64,000 nt of DNA from CAVPDA01 sp963702495 (lineage in GTDB: Bacteria; Pseudomonadota; Gammaproteobacteria; Burkholderiales; Rhodocyclaceae): positions 62,001 through 126,000 of the forward strand of contig CAVPDA010000022.1 in the NCBI GenBank assembly GCA_963702495.1. The letters run 5' to 3'. Shown piece by piece: positions 39,454 to 47,912 of the stretch. The translations under genes and the position numbers were made by a program. Below the pieces are notes generated by a model. The model ran no database searches. It had not been told where the DNA came from and saw nothing but the letters and a program-made list of their open reading frames with translations. The stretch's first letter is position 1. Each line of letters begins with the position of its first letter.

Positions 39454-40260
39454 TTGACCTCGGTCAACCTCTCTGCGCTTGCCAATGCGCCGCTGTTCGA
39501 ATTTCTGAGGCCGTTTTTCCAGCTCTTAGAGGCACATCGGCTCCCGTCCATAGAAGAACTCAATGCATTGATTGAGAAAATCGGGGTCGCTTCGGCGGCG
39601 GGCAGCGGACGCCGCATCCGCTTCGTTGCACCCGGGCGGCGAGCCACCGGTTATGAAGAGCGGGCATTTGCAACGGGCGAAGTCGAGACGCGTCCGGACA
39701 ACTGGCACGACCTGTTCAATGCTCTGGTATGGCTCGCTTTCCCGCATACCAAGGCGGCGCTGAACGCGCGTCACTGCTCCGCCATCGAGGACCACCGTGC
39801 ACGCGGCATTGGCGGCAGGGGACCGCTGCGCGATGCCGCGACACTGTTCGACGAGAACGGCGTCATCGTCGTGTCGACGGCCCCCGCTCTGTCCGACCTG
39901 TTGCGTGGCCACGCGTGGAAGGCGCTTTTCTGGCAGCGGCGCACGGAGGTGATCGAACGCATGCGCTTCGTCGTGTTCGGTCATGGGCTGTACGACAAGC
40001 TGCGGGCGCCCTTCGTCGGACTGTGCGGCAAGGCGGCTTTCCTCGACGTTGAGCGCGAGCACTTCGATCTGCCGCTCGCGCGGCAAGTTGAAATCATCGA
40101 CCGCGAACTGGCGCAACGCTGGCGTGGCGGTGCGTGGTACCCGAGTCCGGGCGAACTCACGGCACTGCCGCTGCTCGGCATCCCCGGAGTCGTTCCGGAA
40201 AGCGCCGCTGCCGCATATTACGACGACCTGCGCCAATTTCGCCCCAGGCGGGGCCCGTGA
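39454..40260 (+). CDS. DUF3025 protein
   Basis: A 268-residue soluble protein matching DUF3025. Seen: the N-terminal FLRPFFQLLEAHRLPSIEEL, the conserved NWHDLFNALVWLAFPHTKAA, then ALFWQRRTEVIERMRFVVFG and the closing GGAWYPSPGELTALPLLGIPG. Length agrees with the family. The start is TTG 39454; no ATG or GTG is available ahead of the conserved region. Function is unknown. It is transcribed divergently from the ATPase operon and convergent with the DUF1269-type gene. Confidence 0.85.
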   Translation: MTSVNLSALANAPLFEFLRPFFQLLEAHRLPSIEELNALIEKIGVASAAGSGRRIRFVAPGRRATGYEERAFATGEVETRPDNWHDLFNALVWLAFPHTKAALNARHCSAIEDHRARGIGGRGPLRDAATLFDENGVIVVSTAPALSDLLRGHAWKALFWQRRTEVIERMRFVVFGHGLYDKLRAPFVGLCGKAAFLDVEREHFDLPLARQVEIIDRELAQRWRGGAWYPSPGELTALPLLGIPGVVPESAAAAYYDDLRQFRPRRGP

Positions 40261-40308
40261 TGCCCTTCGCCCGCCGGCCGTGCACGGCACACGGGCGGGG
40301 GCGTCGGC

Positions 40309-40800
40309 TCAGGGAAATGCCGGCATGGTCGGTTCCAGGCCGCCGGAGTTCGCCTTCGGATGCCGCCGGGCAAACAGCTCACGAATTTCGTCAACGCGCT
40401 CGCGCCGCACATCGACCATCAGCAACACCTTGCCGCGGTCCACCTCCGCCGCGAAACGCCGCAGATGAACATTGGGGACCGACGCCCCCACCAGGCTCGC
40501 CGTCCAGGCGCCCATGAATGCGCCGCCGAGGGACGTCGCCAGCAGCGTCACGAGTTCCAGACGGATGCCTTCCGGCGGCGATAGCACCATCCACGAGCCG
40601 AGCAGCAGGCCGGAAACGGCGCCCAGTACCAGTCCATAGAACATACTGTGCTCGATGTCGCTCTTCTGCAGATAGCTCGCTTCGTCTAGCCTGCCGAGGT
40701 GGGTTTCGCGCCTCGCAAGAAAGTGCATGTGGCGATCCTCGATGCGCGCCAGCAGCAGATCATCGGCGGTGCGGCGCGCACTTTCCGTATCCGGCAACAC
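40309..40800 (-). CDS. DUF1269-type membrane protein, start region possibly frameshifted
   Basis: A protein of about 163 residues with a soluble N-terminal domain (VLPDTESARRTADDLLLARI, then EDRHMHFLARRETHLGRLDE), two membrane helices (FYGLVLGAVSGLLLGSWMVL; LVTLLATSLGGAFMGAWTAS) and a C-terminal domain (KVLLMVDVRRERVDEIRELF ending GGLEPTMPAFP). Relatives start MKRLYFLVPD. Here a GTG at 40820 begins MKRLYHL in another frame, and one missing base would join it to VLPDTES. If the intact frame is used, GTG 40800 is the first start. It is divergent from rnpB. Confidence 0.7.
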   Translation of the reverse strand: MLPDTESARRTADDLLLARIEDRHMHFLARRETHLGRLDEASYLQKSDIEHSMFYGLVLGAVSGLLLGSWMVLSPPEGIRLELVTLLATSLGGAFMGAWTASLVGASVPNVHLRRFAAEVDRGKVLLMVDVRRERVDEIRELFARRHPKANSGGLEPTMPAFP

Positions 40801-40884
40801 AAGTGATATAGGCGTTTCACGGCTATCTACTCTCTTGGCCGCCCGCGACAGCGAGCGGGATCGCCCCTGCCTCGCACCAAACGG

Positions 40885-40912
40885 TGAGGGGCCCCTCATC
40901 GAATGATAGAAT
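40885..40912 (+). promoter_or_regulatory. rnpB promoter: extended -10 with palindrome at -35
   Basis: TGATAGAAT (40904-40912) is an extended -10 (TGn followed by TAGAAT) seven bases before the predicted 5' end of RNase P RNA. In the -35 position there is no TTGACA but a perfect 14-bp palindrome, TGAGGGGCCCCTCA (40885-40898), which may be bound by a regulator. Confidence 0.5.
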
Positions 40913-40918
40913 CTGTGT

Positions 40919-41400
40919 GGAAGTCCGCCAGGCAGTCGCTGGGCGTTTGACACGTCCGGAGGAAAGTCCGGGCCCCGCAGAGCAGGATGCCGGCTAACGG
41001 CCGGGCGCCGTGAGGCGACGGAAAGTGCAACAGAAAGCATACCGCCGGTGCAAGCCGGACCAGGCGCTGCCGCGCGAGCGGTGGGCGCCAAGGTCCCCGG
41101 ACGAGCAGGATGCCCATCGGGAGCCTGCTCGGCGAGTTTCGGCAAGGGTGAAATGGTGCTTTGCCCGCAAGGGCGGGGTGGCGCGGCTCGGCGCGCCACG
41201 GGTAAGAGCCCACCGCGGCCGTGGCGACATGGCCGGCTCGGTAAACCCCATCCGGGGCAAGGCCAAATAGGGAAGCAAAAGCGTGGCTCGCGCTGCTTCC
41301 GGGTAGGCTGCTTGAGCGTCGCGGCAACGCGCCGCCCAGAGGAATGACTGCCCGGCAACCTCAGGTTGCCCGACAGAACCCGGCTTATCGGCGGACTTCC
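40919..41400 (+). ncRNA. rnpB: RNase P RNA, bacterial type A
   Basis: Catalytic RNA of RNase P, which removes tRNA 5' leaders. The ends pair as P1: GGAAGTCCGCC (40919-40929) with GGCGGACTTCC (41390-41400). Conserved blocks in order: GAGGAAAGTCCGGGC, AGTGCAACAGAAAGCA, GGTAAGAGCCCACCGC, GGGCAAGGCCAAATAGGG, GGGTAGGCTGCTTGAG and GACAGAACCCGGCTTA. At about 482 nt it is longer than E. coli (377). The extra length is mainly in the P12 area (41050-41140), where two additional stems can form. The boundaries come from the P1 pairing. Confidence 0.95.
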
Positions 41401-41456
41401 ACTTTCTTCCCGCCAGGCATCGCCCTAACCTCAGAAACAACCTCCGATTTCGATTC

Positions 41457-41480
41457 TATCCCCCTTATTTTCCGGGGATA
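41457..41480 (+). terminator. Possible rnpB terminator stem
   Basis: TATCCCC (41457-41463) pairs with GGGGATA (41474-41480), followed by GTTGGTTTATTAT, a T-rich though interrupted run. It lies 57 bases after the end of rnpB and before the mraZ promoter. The stem is short, so confidence is limited. No gene is seen between 41401 and 41641. Confidence 0.4.
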
Positions 41481-41555
41481 GTTGGTTTATTATGGTGCGT
41501 CGTAAAACCCGTCTAAGTCGTTGTCCGCGCGGAAAAAAGTAGGCCATGTTCTTAC

Positions 41556-41584
41556 TTGACCGGCCGGTGAAGTTCCACTAAAGT
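41556..41584 (+). promoter_or_regulatory. mraZ/dcw promoter
   Basis: TTGACC (41556-41561) and TAAAGT (41579-41584) are separated by 17 bases, a good sigma-70 layout. It sits about 60 bases ahead of mraZ and directly abuts the MraZ operator, which overlaps the -10 end. This would be the main promoter of the division and cell-wall cluster. Confidence 0.65.
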
Positions 41585-41608
41585 GGGACAGAGTGGGGAA
41601 GGGTGGGG
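41583..41608 (+). promoter_or_regulatory. MraZ operator: three 10-bp-spaced boxes
   Basis: GTGGGA (41583), GTGGGG (41593) and GTGGGG (41603) repeat at exactly 10-bp intervals, one helical turn apart. MraZ is known to bind direct repeats of TGGGA/G-type boxes upstream of its own gene and repress the dcw promoter. The first box overlaps the predicted -10. Confidence 0.8.
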
Positions 41609-41641
41609 AAAAATGGACTCTCCACAACCGGCGGGGGGGGG

Positions 41642-42088
41642 ATGTTTCAAGGGGCGGCGGCGCTGAATCTGGACAACAAGGGGCGATTGGCGATTCCGTC
41701 GCGCCACCGTGATGCCCTGACTGCGGCCGCCAACGGCATGTTAGTGCTCACTGCGCATCCCCATCACTGCCTGCTCGTGTTTCCTGTTGCTGCCTGGGAG
41801 CCGTTCCGCGCCACGGTGTTGAGCAAAGCCAGCCTCGACCCGCGGTCCGCCACCTTGAAGCGCCTGTTCGTCGGCCACGCCCGTGAGGAAACGCTGGACG
41901 CGGCGGGCCGCGTACTTGTGGCGCCGGAATTGCGCGAGTGGGCGGGTCTGGAAAAGCAGGTTTGGCTGGTCGGCCTGGGGTCCCACTTCGAACTGTGGTC
42001 GGACGCGCGCTGGAAGGAGCAGCAGGATCAGATGGATGCGATTGGTGATCAACCGCTGCCGCAGGGATTCGAAGACCTGGTGCTGTGA
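41642..42088 (+). CDS. mraZ: Transcriptional regulator MraZ
   Basis: A 148-residue DNA-binding protein of the SpoVT/AbrB-like fold that regulates the dcw cluster. Two similar halves are visible: AALNLDNKGRLAIPSRHRDAL and ETLDAAGRVLVAPELREWAG, each a DxxGR-type element. Length is normal. I start it at ATG 41642; the frame is open back to 41603 but the extra part overlaps the operator. The start is preceded directly by nine G residues (41633-41641), an unusual leader in place of a spaced ribosome site. Its stop overlaps the rsmH start. Confidence 0.92.
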   Translation: MFQGAAALNLDNKGRLAIPSRHRDALTAAANGMLVLTAHPHHCLLVFPVAAWEPFRATVLSKASLDPRSATLKRLFVGHAREETLDAAGRVLVAPELREWAGLEKQVWLVGLGSHFELWSDARWKEQQDQMDAIGDQPLPQGFEDLVL

Positions 42089-43011
42089 GCGAGTTGGCGT
42101 CGCACCGGACGGTTCTGCTGGCGGAAGCGGTCGAGGCGCTGAAGGTGCAGCCGGAGGGCATCTACGTCGATGCCACTTTCGGACGCGGCGGGCATAGCCG
42201 CGCGGTCCTGGGCCGGTTGGGGGAGCGGGGAAGGCTGATCGCGCTGGACCGCGATCCGCAGGCGGTGGCGGCGGCGGGGGATTGGCACGATGCGCGATTC
42301 GGCCTCGTGCACGCACCCTTCAGCCGACTGAGTGAGGTGTTGCGGGGGAAGGGCGTCGGTGCGATCGACGGCGTGTTGCTGGACCTGGGAGTGTCCTCGC
42401 CGCAGTTGGACGATGCGCGACGCGGTTTCAGCTTCCGCTTCGATGCCCCGCTCGACATGCGCATGGACACGACACGGGGCGAAACGGCGGCGCAGTGGTT
42501 GGCGCATGCGAAGCAACAAGAAATAGCTGGGGTGCTCAAGGATTATGGCGAAGAACGGTTTGCTCATGCGATTGCAAAGGCGGTTGTTGCTGCTCGGACA
42601 GGGGAACCTGTCACAACCACACGACAACTTGCCGCGCTCGTGGCGCAAGCCGTCCGTACGCGCGAGCCGGGGCAGCATCCAGCGACGCGCACCTTTCAGG
42701 CTCTACGGATTCTCGTCAATCAGGAACTTGAGGAGCTGTCGCTAGTGCTGGCCCAGGCCGTGGACGCATTGAAGCCGGGTGGCAGGCTGGTGGTGATCTC
42801 CTTTCATTCGCTGGAAGACCGGATCGTCAAGCGCTTCCTGCGCGATGCGGCTCAGCCGGGTCGCTTGCCCGCGCGCCTGCCGCTGCGTGCGGCAGAACTG
42901 CCGCAGCCGCGCCTGCGCCTCGTGGGCAAGCCGCAGCGTCCCGACGCGGCCGAGACGAACGCGAATCCGCGCGCGCGCAGCGCCGTGATGCGGGTGGCGG
43001 AGAAGATCTGA
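42085..43011 (+). CDS. rsmH: 16S rRNA m4C1402 methyltransferase RsmH (MraW)
   Basis: A 308-residue SAM-dependent methyltransferase that N4-methylates C1402 of 16S rRNA. The N-terminal SHRTVLLAEAVEAL is the family start; motif I reads YVDATFGRGGHSRAVL, and DGVLLDLGVSSPQLD is the catalytic region. The C-terminal part has GGRLVVISFHSLEDRIVKRF, the strongest signature. GTG 42085 overlaps the mraZ stop (GTGA). The final residues (NPRARSAVMRVAEK) are standard. Confidence 0.95.
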   Translation: MSELASHRTVLLAEAVEALKVQPEGIYVDATFGRGGHSRAVLGRLGERGRLIALDRDPQAVAAAGDWHDARFGLVHAPFSRLSEVLRGKGVGAIDGVLLDLGVSSPQLDDARRGFSFRFDAPLDMRMDTTRGETAAQWLAHAKQQEIAGVLKDYGEERFAHAIAKAVVAARTGEPVTTTRQLAALVAQAVRTREPGQHPATRTFQALRILVNQELEELSLVLAQAVDALKPGGRLVVISFHSLEDRIVKRFLRDAAQPGRLPARLPLRAAELPQPRLRLVGKPQRPDAAETNANPRARSAVMRVAEKI

Positions 43012-43012
43012 C

Positions 43013-43285
43013 ATGGCGCGTCTCAACGCCATCCTGATCGCACTCGCGCTGGCTTGCGCCATCGGCGTGATCGCCGCGCAGCATCAGGCGCGCAAGCTCT
43101 ACAACGAACTGGAGCGGGAGCAGGAACGCATGCGCCAGTTGGAGCTGGAGTGGGGGCAACTCCAATTGGAGGCCAGCACCTGGGCCGCCCACGCCCGGGT
43201 GGAGAAAGTCGCGCGCGGACAACTGCGTATGGTGCCGCCGCAGGCGGATCACCTGATGGCGATCGAAGAGCCGCTCGCACGCTGA
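43013..43285 (+). CDS. ftsL: Cell division protein FtsL
   Basis: A 90-residue bitopic protein. A short N terminus is followed by one membrane helix (LNAILIALALACAIGVIAA) and a periplasmic coiled coil (QARKLYNELEREQERMRQLE). It links FtsQ/FtsB to the FtsWI synthase in the divisome. Size and position between rsmH and ftsI are diagnostic; sequence conservation in this family is low. The ATG follows the rsmH stop by one base. Confidence 0.88.
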   Translation: MARLNAILIALALACAIGVIAAQHQARKLYNELEREQERMRQLELEWGQLQLEASTWAAHARVEKVARGQLRMVPPQADHLMAIEEPLAR

Positions 43286-43286
43286 G

Positions 43287-45011
43287 ATGAAATTCGCCCA
43301 TAGCCCGCTCCTGTCCCAGCTCGTTCCGGCGTGGCGCGGCCGTTTCGTGCTGCTTCTGCTGTTGACGGGATTCGCCGGTCTGGTGGCGCGCTCCGTGTAT
43401 CTGCAGGCCGTCAATCATGACTTTCTGCAACAGAAGGGCGAACTGCGCTATTCGCGGGTGATCGACCTGTCGGCTACGCGGGGCCGCATCGTCGACCGCA
43501 ACGGCGACGTGCTGGCCATGTCCACCGAGGTGAAGTCGGTGTGGGCGATTCCCGACGATGCGCGGCTGTCGCCCGCCCAGGGGCGCGCTCTGGCGCAGTT
43601 GCTCGAGATGGACGTGCGCGACCTCAACCAACGGCTGACCCTGGACAAGGACTTCGTCTTCATCAAGCGCCAGATCCCGCCGGAGGTGGCGGAGCGGGTG
43701 GCGGCCCTCAATCTCCCCGGCATACACCAGCAGCGCGAATACCGCCGCTACTACCCGTCGGCTGATGTCGCCTCGCACGTGCTCGGCTTCACCGGCGTCG
43801 AGGACTCCGGCCAGGAGGGAGTCGAGCTTGCCTTCGAATCCGCCCTCGCCGGCAAGCCGGGCAGCCGGCGCGTCATCAAGGATCGCCTGGGCCGAGTGGT
43901 CGAGGACGTCGAGAGCATCAAGCAGCCGCAGGATGGCCGAGACGTGGTGGTGTCCCTGGACAGCCGGGTGCAGTTCCTCGCGTTTGCCGCACTGAAGCAG
44001 GCGGTGGCCGAGCAGCGCGCCAAGGCGGGCGGCATCGTTGTGCTCGACGCCAAGAGCGGCGAGATTCTGGCCCTGGTGAATCTGCCCAGCTACAACCCGA
44101 ACAACCGGGTCAGACTGTCCGGCGCCCAGTTGCGCAATCGTGCCCTGACCGACACCTTCGAGCCGGGCTCGACGCTCAAGCCATTCACCGCCGCGCTGGC
44201 GCTCGAGCAGGGCAAGTTCCGCCCCGATACGCTGATCCAGACCGCGCCCGGCCGGCTCACCATCGGCCGCGCCACCATTTCCGACGCCCATGCCCACGGC
44301 GCACTGACGCTGGCCCAGGTGATCCAGAAGTCGTCCAACGTCGGGGCGGCGAAAGTCGCAGGCACCCTGGCGCCGCGCGACATGTGGCAGATGTTCGACG
44401 CGGTGGGCTTCGGCACGGCGCCCGGGCTCGGCTTTCCCGGCGAGGCGGGCGGGCGCCTGCGCCCGTACCGCACCTGGCGTCCGATCGAGCAGGCCACCAT
44501 GGCCTACGGCCATGGCATCTCGGTGAGCCTGATGCAACTGGCCCACGCTTACACCGCCTTCGCCCGCGACGGCGATCCCATCCCTCTGTCATTGACACGG
44601 AGGGAGGTGCCGGCGCTGAGCGGAAGGCAGGTGTTCTCGCCGCGTACCGCGCGCGAGGTGCGGGCAATGCTGGAGATGGCGGTGCAGCCGGGCGGCACGG
44701 CCCCGAAGGCGCAGATCGCGGGCTATCGGGTCGCGGGCAAGACCGGCACTGCCCACAAGCTGGAAGGCGGACTGTACGCGCAGAAATACGTCGCATCGTT
44801 CGTCGGCTTTGCCCCTGTGTCCGATCCGCGCCTGGTCGTGGCCGTGATGATCGACGAGCCGTCTGCGGGCAAATACTACGGCGGCGAGGTGGCGGCGCCG
44901 GTTTTTGCGCAGGTCATGGCGGGCGCGCTGCGGGCGCTGGGTGTCCAGCCCGACGCACCGCTCAAGCCGCTGCAGGTGGCCAACGTGCCCGAAGTGCGGG
45001 AAGGACTGTGA
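43287..45011 (+). CDS. ftsI: Septal peptidoglycan transpeptidase FtsI (PBP3)
   Basis: A 574-residue class B penicillin-binding protein that cross-links septal peptidoglycan. An N-terminal membrane anchor (FVLLLLLTGFAGLVARSVYL) is followed by the pedestal domain (RGRIVDRNGDVLA) and the transpeptidase domain with SxxK (Ser295-Thr-Leu-Lys298), SSN (in QKSSNVGAAK) and KTG (from Lys485, in GKTGTAHK). All catalytic motifs are intact. It begins two bases after the ftsL stop; its TGA overlaps the murE start. Confidence 0.95.
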   Translation: MKFAHSPLLSQLVPAWRGRFVLLLLLTGFAGLVARSVYLQAVNHDFLQQKGELRYSRVIDLSATRGRIVDRNGDVLAMSTEVKSVWAIPDDARLSPAQGRALAQLLEMDVRDLNQRLTLDKDFVFIKRQIPPEVAERVAALNLPGIHQQREYRRYYPSADVASHVLGFTGVEDSGQEGVELAFESALAGKPGSRRVIKDRLGRVVEDVESIKQPQDGRDVVVSLDSRVQFLAFAALKQAVAEQRAKAGGIVVLDAKSGEILALVNLPSYNPNNRVRLSGAQLRNRALTDTFEPGSTLKPFTAALALEQGKFRPDTLIQTAPGRLTIGRATISDAHAHGALTLAQVIQKSSNVGAAKVAGTLAPRDMWQMFDAVGFGTAPGLGFPGEAGGRLRPYRTWRPIEQATMAYGHGISVSLMQLAHAYTAFARDGDPIPLSLTRREVPALSGRQVFSPRTAREVRAMLEMAVQPGGTAPKAQIAGYRVAGKTGTAHKLEGGLYAQKYVASFVGFAPVSDPRLVVAVMIDEPSAGKYYGGEVAAPVFAQVMAGALRALGVQPDAPLKPLQVANVPEVREGL

Positions 45012-46504
45012 GCCTCGCCATGGCGCAGACGATCCTTCGAGAATTGGCGGCGCAGGGCATCGCCGTGGCCGCTCTGTGCGTCGATTCGCGCGCGCTCAAG
45101 CCCGGCGACGTGTTCGTCGCCTATCCCGGTGCGCGCACCGACGGCCGGCGCTTCATCGACGCCGCGGTGGCGGGCGGCGCCGCGGCGGTTCTGTGGGAAG
45201 AGCGCGATTTTGCCTGGAACCGGCGCCTCGCCGTGCCCAATGTTCCGGTCGAGGATCTGCACGCGCTTTCCGGATACCTTGCGCATCTGGTCTATGGCCG
45301 GCCATCGGAGCGGCTGTGGATGGTGGGCGTGACCGGTACCAACGGCAAGACCTCCGTTTCCCAATGGATCGCGCACGGCCTGACCGAACTGGGGCGCCGC
45401 TGCGCGGTGATCGGCACGCTGGGGAACGGCTTTCCCGGCGCCCTGGCGGAAAGTCCAAACACCACGCCCGATGCCATCGTCCTGCACCGCGACCTGGCGC
45501 GCTACCTGTCGCAGGGTGCCGCGGCGGCAGCGATGGAGGTGTCGTCCATCGGCCTCGACCAGGGGCGCGTGAACGGCGTGCGCTTCGATGTGGCGGTGTT
45601 CACCAATCTGACGCGTGACCATCTGGAATATCACGGCACGATGGAGGCCTATGCCGCCGCCAAGGCGAAGCTGTTCGCGGACTCAGGCCTGAAGTCGGCC
45701 ATCCTGAACCTGGACGATCCCTTCGGCCGCGAACTGGCCGGCAGGCTGCGCGGCTCTTGCGTGCAACGCATCGGGTACACGCTGCACCAGACAGCGGCGG
45801 GTGTGGATATCGACCTGTTGTTCGCGGCGCGCGACATCGCGGCTACGGCCCAGGGCCTGCGCTTCTCGGCGCTGACGCCGCACGGAACGGCGCAGGTCGA
45901 GGCGCCGCTGGTGGGCCGCTTCAATGTGTCCAATCTGCTCGCCGTGCTCGCCACGCTGACCGTCTCCGGCGTATCGCTCGCCGCGGCGGCGGCCCAGTGC
46001 GCCCGCCTGGCGCCGCCGCCGGGGCGCATGCAGATGCAGGGCGGCGCAGGGGAGCCGCTGGTCATCGTCGACTATGCCCACACTCCCGATGCCCTGGAGC
46101 AGGCACTTTCGGCGCTGCGCGAAACGGCGCGGGCGCGCGGCGGCAGGCTGCTTTGCCTGTTCGGTTGCGGCGGTGACCGCGATGCCGGCAAGCGGCCACT
46201 GATGGGCGAAGTTGCGAGCCGGCTGGCCGATGCGGCAATCGTCACTTCGGACAATCCGCGCGGCGAGGATCCCGCCGCCATCATCGCTGCCGTCGTGCAG
46301 GGCGCGGGTCCGAACACGGTGGCGATCGAAGACCGGGCCGCGGCGATTTCCCAGGCGGTAGGGGAGGCCGCAGAGCGCGATGTGGTGCTGATCGCCGGCA
46401 AGGGGCACGAGACCTATCAGGAAATCGCCGGACAGCGCCTGCCGTTCAGCGATGCGCGGCAGGCGGCGGCCGCTCTGGCGCGGCGCGGGAGCAAGGCGCC
46501 ATGA
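45008..46504 (+). CDS. murE: UDP-MurNAc-tripeptide synthetase MurE
   Basis: A 498-residue cytoplasmic ATP-dependent ligase adding meso-diaminopimelate to UDP-MurNAc-L-Ala-D-Glu. Motifs: CVDSRALKPGDVFVAYPG (UDP-binding domain), VTGTNGKTSVS (ATP P-loop), VDYAHTPDALEQAL, and DNPRGEDP, whose DNPR signature indicates DAP rather than lysine specificity. GTG 45008 overlaps the ftsI stop; ATG 45020 is an alternative. It overlaps murF by four bases. Confidence 0.95.
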   Translation: MSLAMAQTILRELAAQGIAVAALCVDSRALKPGDVFVAYPGARTDGRRFIDAAVAGGAAAVLWEERDFAWNRRLAVPNVPVEDLHALSGYLAHLVYGRPSERLWMVGVTGTNGKTSVSQWIAHGLTELGRRCAVIGTLGNGFPGALAESPNTTPDAIVLHRDLARYLSQGAAAAAMEVSSIGLDQGRVNGVRFDVAVFTNLTRDHLEYHGTMEAYAAAKAKLFADSGLKSAILNLDDPFGRELAGRLRGSCVQRIGYTLHQTAAGVDIDLLFAARDIAATAQGLRFSALTPHGTAQVEAPLVGRFNVSNLLAVLATLTVSGVSLAAAAAQCARLAPPPGRMQMQGGAGEPLVIVDYAHTPDALEQALSALRETARARGGRLLCLFGCGGDRDAGKRPLMGEVASRLADAAIVTSDNPRGEDPAAIIAAVVQGAGPNTVAIEDRAAAISQAVGEAAERDVVLIAGKGHETYQEIAGQRLPFSDARQAAAALARRGSKAP

Positions 46505-47880
46505 TGGAGATGCGCGATGCCGCGGCAGCGACAAGCGGCGCACTCATCCACGGCAATCCGACGTTCTCCGGCGTGTCCACGGATACCCGCGGCGTCCAGG
46601 CCGGGCAGTTGTTCGTCGCCCTGCGCGGCGAGCGCTTCGACGGCCACGATTTCGTGGCGGCGGCGCTGCAGGGCGGCGCGGCCGCGGCCATGGTGGAGCG
46701 CGGCTGGTCCGCGCAGCACCCCGACATCCTGGCGCCGCTGCTGGAGGTGGACAACACGCGGCTGGCGCTGGGCGACCTGGCGGCCCACTGGCGCGGCCGC
46801 TTCGATCTGCCGCTGATCGGCATCACCGGCAGCAACGGCAAGACCACGGTCAAGGAGATGTGCGCCGCCATTCTGCGCGCGCACGCCGCCGCCGACGGCC
46901 TCGATCCGGAGATCGCCGTGCTCGCCACCCGCGGCAACCTGAACAATGACATCGGCGTGCCGCTGATGCTGCTCCAACTGCACGCCACCCATTGCTGCGC
47001 CGTGATCGAGATGGGAATGAATCACCCGGGCGAGATCGCCTACCTGACGCGCCTGGCGCGGCCGACGGTGGCGCTCGTCAACAACGCCCAGCGCGCCCAT
47101 CTCGAGGGCATGGGCACGGTGGCCGAAGTGGCGCAGGAGAAGGGCGCGATCTACGGCGGGCTGGGCGAGGGGGGTGTCGCCGTTATCAACGCCGACGATC
47201 CGTTCGCCGACCATTGGCGCGGTGTCAACGCAGGCCGGCGCATCCTGAGCTTCGGCCTCGACCATGCGGCGGATGTCAGCGCGGCATGTTCCACGCGGGG
47301 TTTCGGCAGCGAGTTGAGAATCACCGCACCGCAAGGCGCGATCGACGTCCGGCTGTCCGTGCCCGGGGTGCACAACGTGCGCAATGCCCTCGCCGCGGCG
47401 GCAGCCGCGCTGGCGGCCGGCATGCCCCTGTCCGCGGTGCAGGCCGGTCTCGAAGGCTATACCGGCGTCAAGGGCCGCTTGCAGCTGCGGCGTGCGGCAG
47501 GGGGCGCCACGCTGATCGACGACACCTACAACGCCAACCCGGACTCGGTACGGGCGGCCATCGACGTGCTGGCCGCGACGCCCGGTCGAAAAATCCTGGT
47601 TCTCGGCGACATGGGCGAGATCGGAGAGCGCGCCGGCCAGTTTCACGACGAAGTGGGCGGCTACGCCAAGAGCCAGGGCGTCGATCTGCTGTACGCGCTG
47701 GGAAATCACGCCGCCCTGGCGGCACGCAATTTCGGCAGCGGCGGACGGCACTTCGGCGAAGCGGCGGATCTGGCGGCAGCCCTGATGCCGGAGCTGACCG
47801 CGGACACGGTGGTGCTGGTGAAAGGCTCGCGCTTCATGCGCATGGAGCGCGTGGCGGATGCCATCGCGGCGAGCCAATGA
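46501..47880 (+). CDS. murF: UDP-MurNAc-pentapeptide synthetase MurF
   Basis: A 459-residue ligase that adds D-Ala-D-Ala to the UDP-MurNAc-tripeptide. Motifs: GVSTDTRGVQAGQLFVALRG, the P-loop ITGSNGKTTVKEM, LNNDIGVPLMLLQL, EMGMNHPGEIAYLT and LIDDTYNANPDSVRAAIDVL. The first codons are ATG ATG, and the earlier one overlaps the murE stop. Length and domain order are standard. Confidence 0.95.
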   Translation: MMEMRDAAAATSGALIHGNPTFSGVSTDTRGVQAGQLFVALRGERFDGHDFVAAALQGGAAAAMVERGWSAQHPDILAPLLEVDNTRLALGDLAAHWRGRFDLPLIGITGSNGKTTVKEMCAAILRAHAAADGLDPEIAVLATRGNLNNDIGVPLMLLQLHATHCCAVIEMGMNHPGEIAYLTRLARPTVALVNNAQRAHLEGMGTVAEVAQEKGAIYGGLGEGGVAVINADDPFADHWRGVNAGRRILSFGLDHAADVSAACSTRGFGSELRITAPQGAIDVRLSVPGVHNVRNALAAAAAALAAGMPLSAVQAGLEGYTGVKGRLQLRRAAGGATLIDDTYNANPDSVRAAIDVLAATPGRKILVLGDMGEIGERAGQFHDEVGGYAKSQGVDLLYALGNHAALAARNFGSGGRHFGEAADLAAALMPELTADTVVLVKGSRFMRMERVADAIAASQ

Positions 47881-47912
47881 GCCGGCGGTGAACAGGGGTA
47901 CTTGACGATCCG

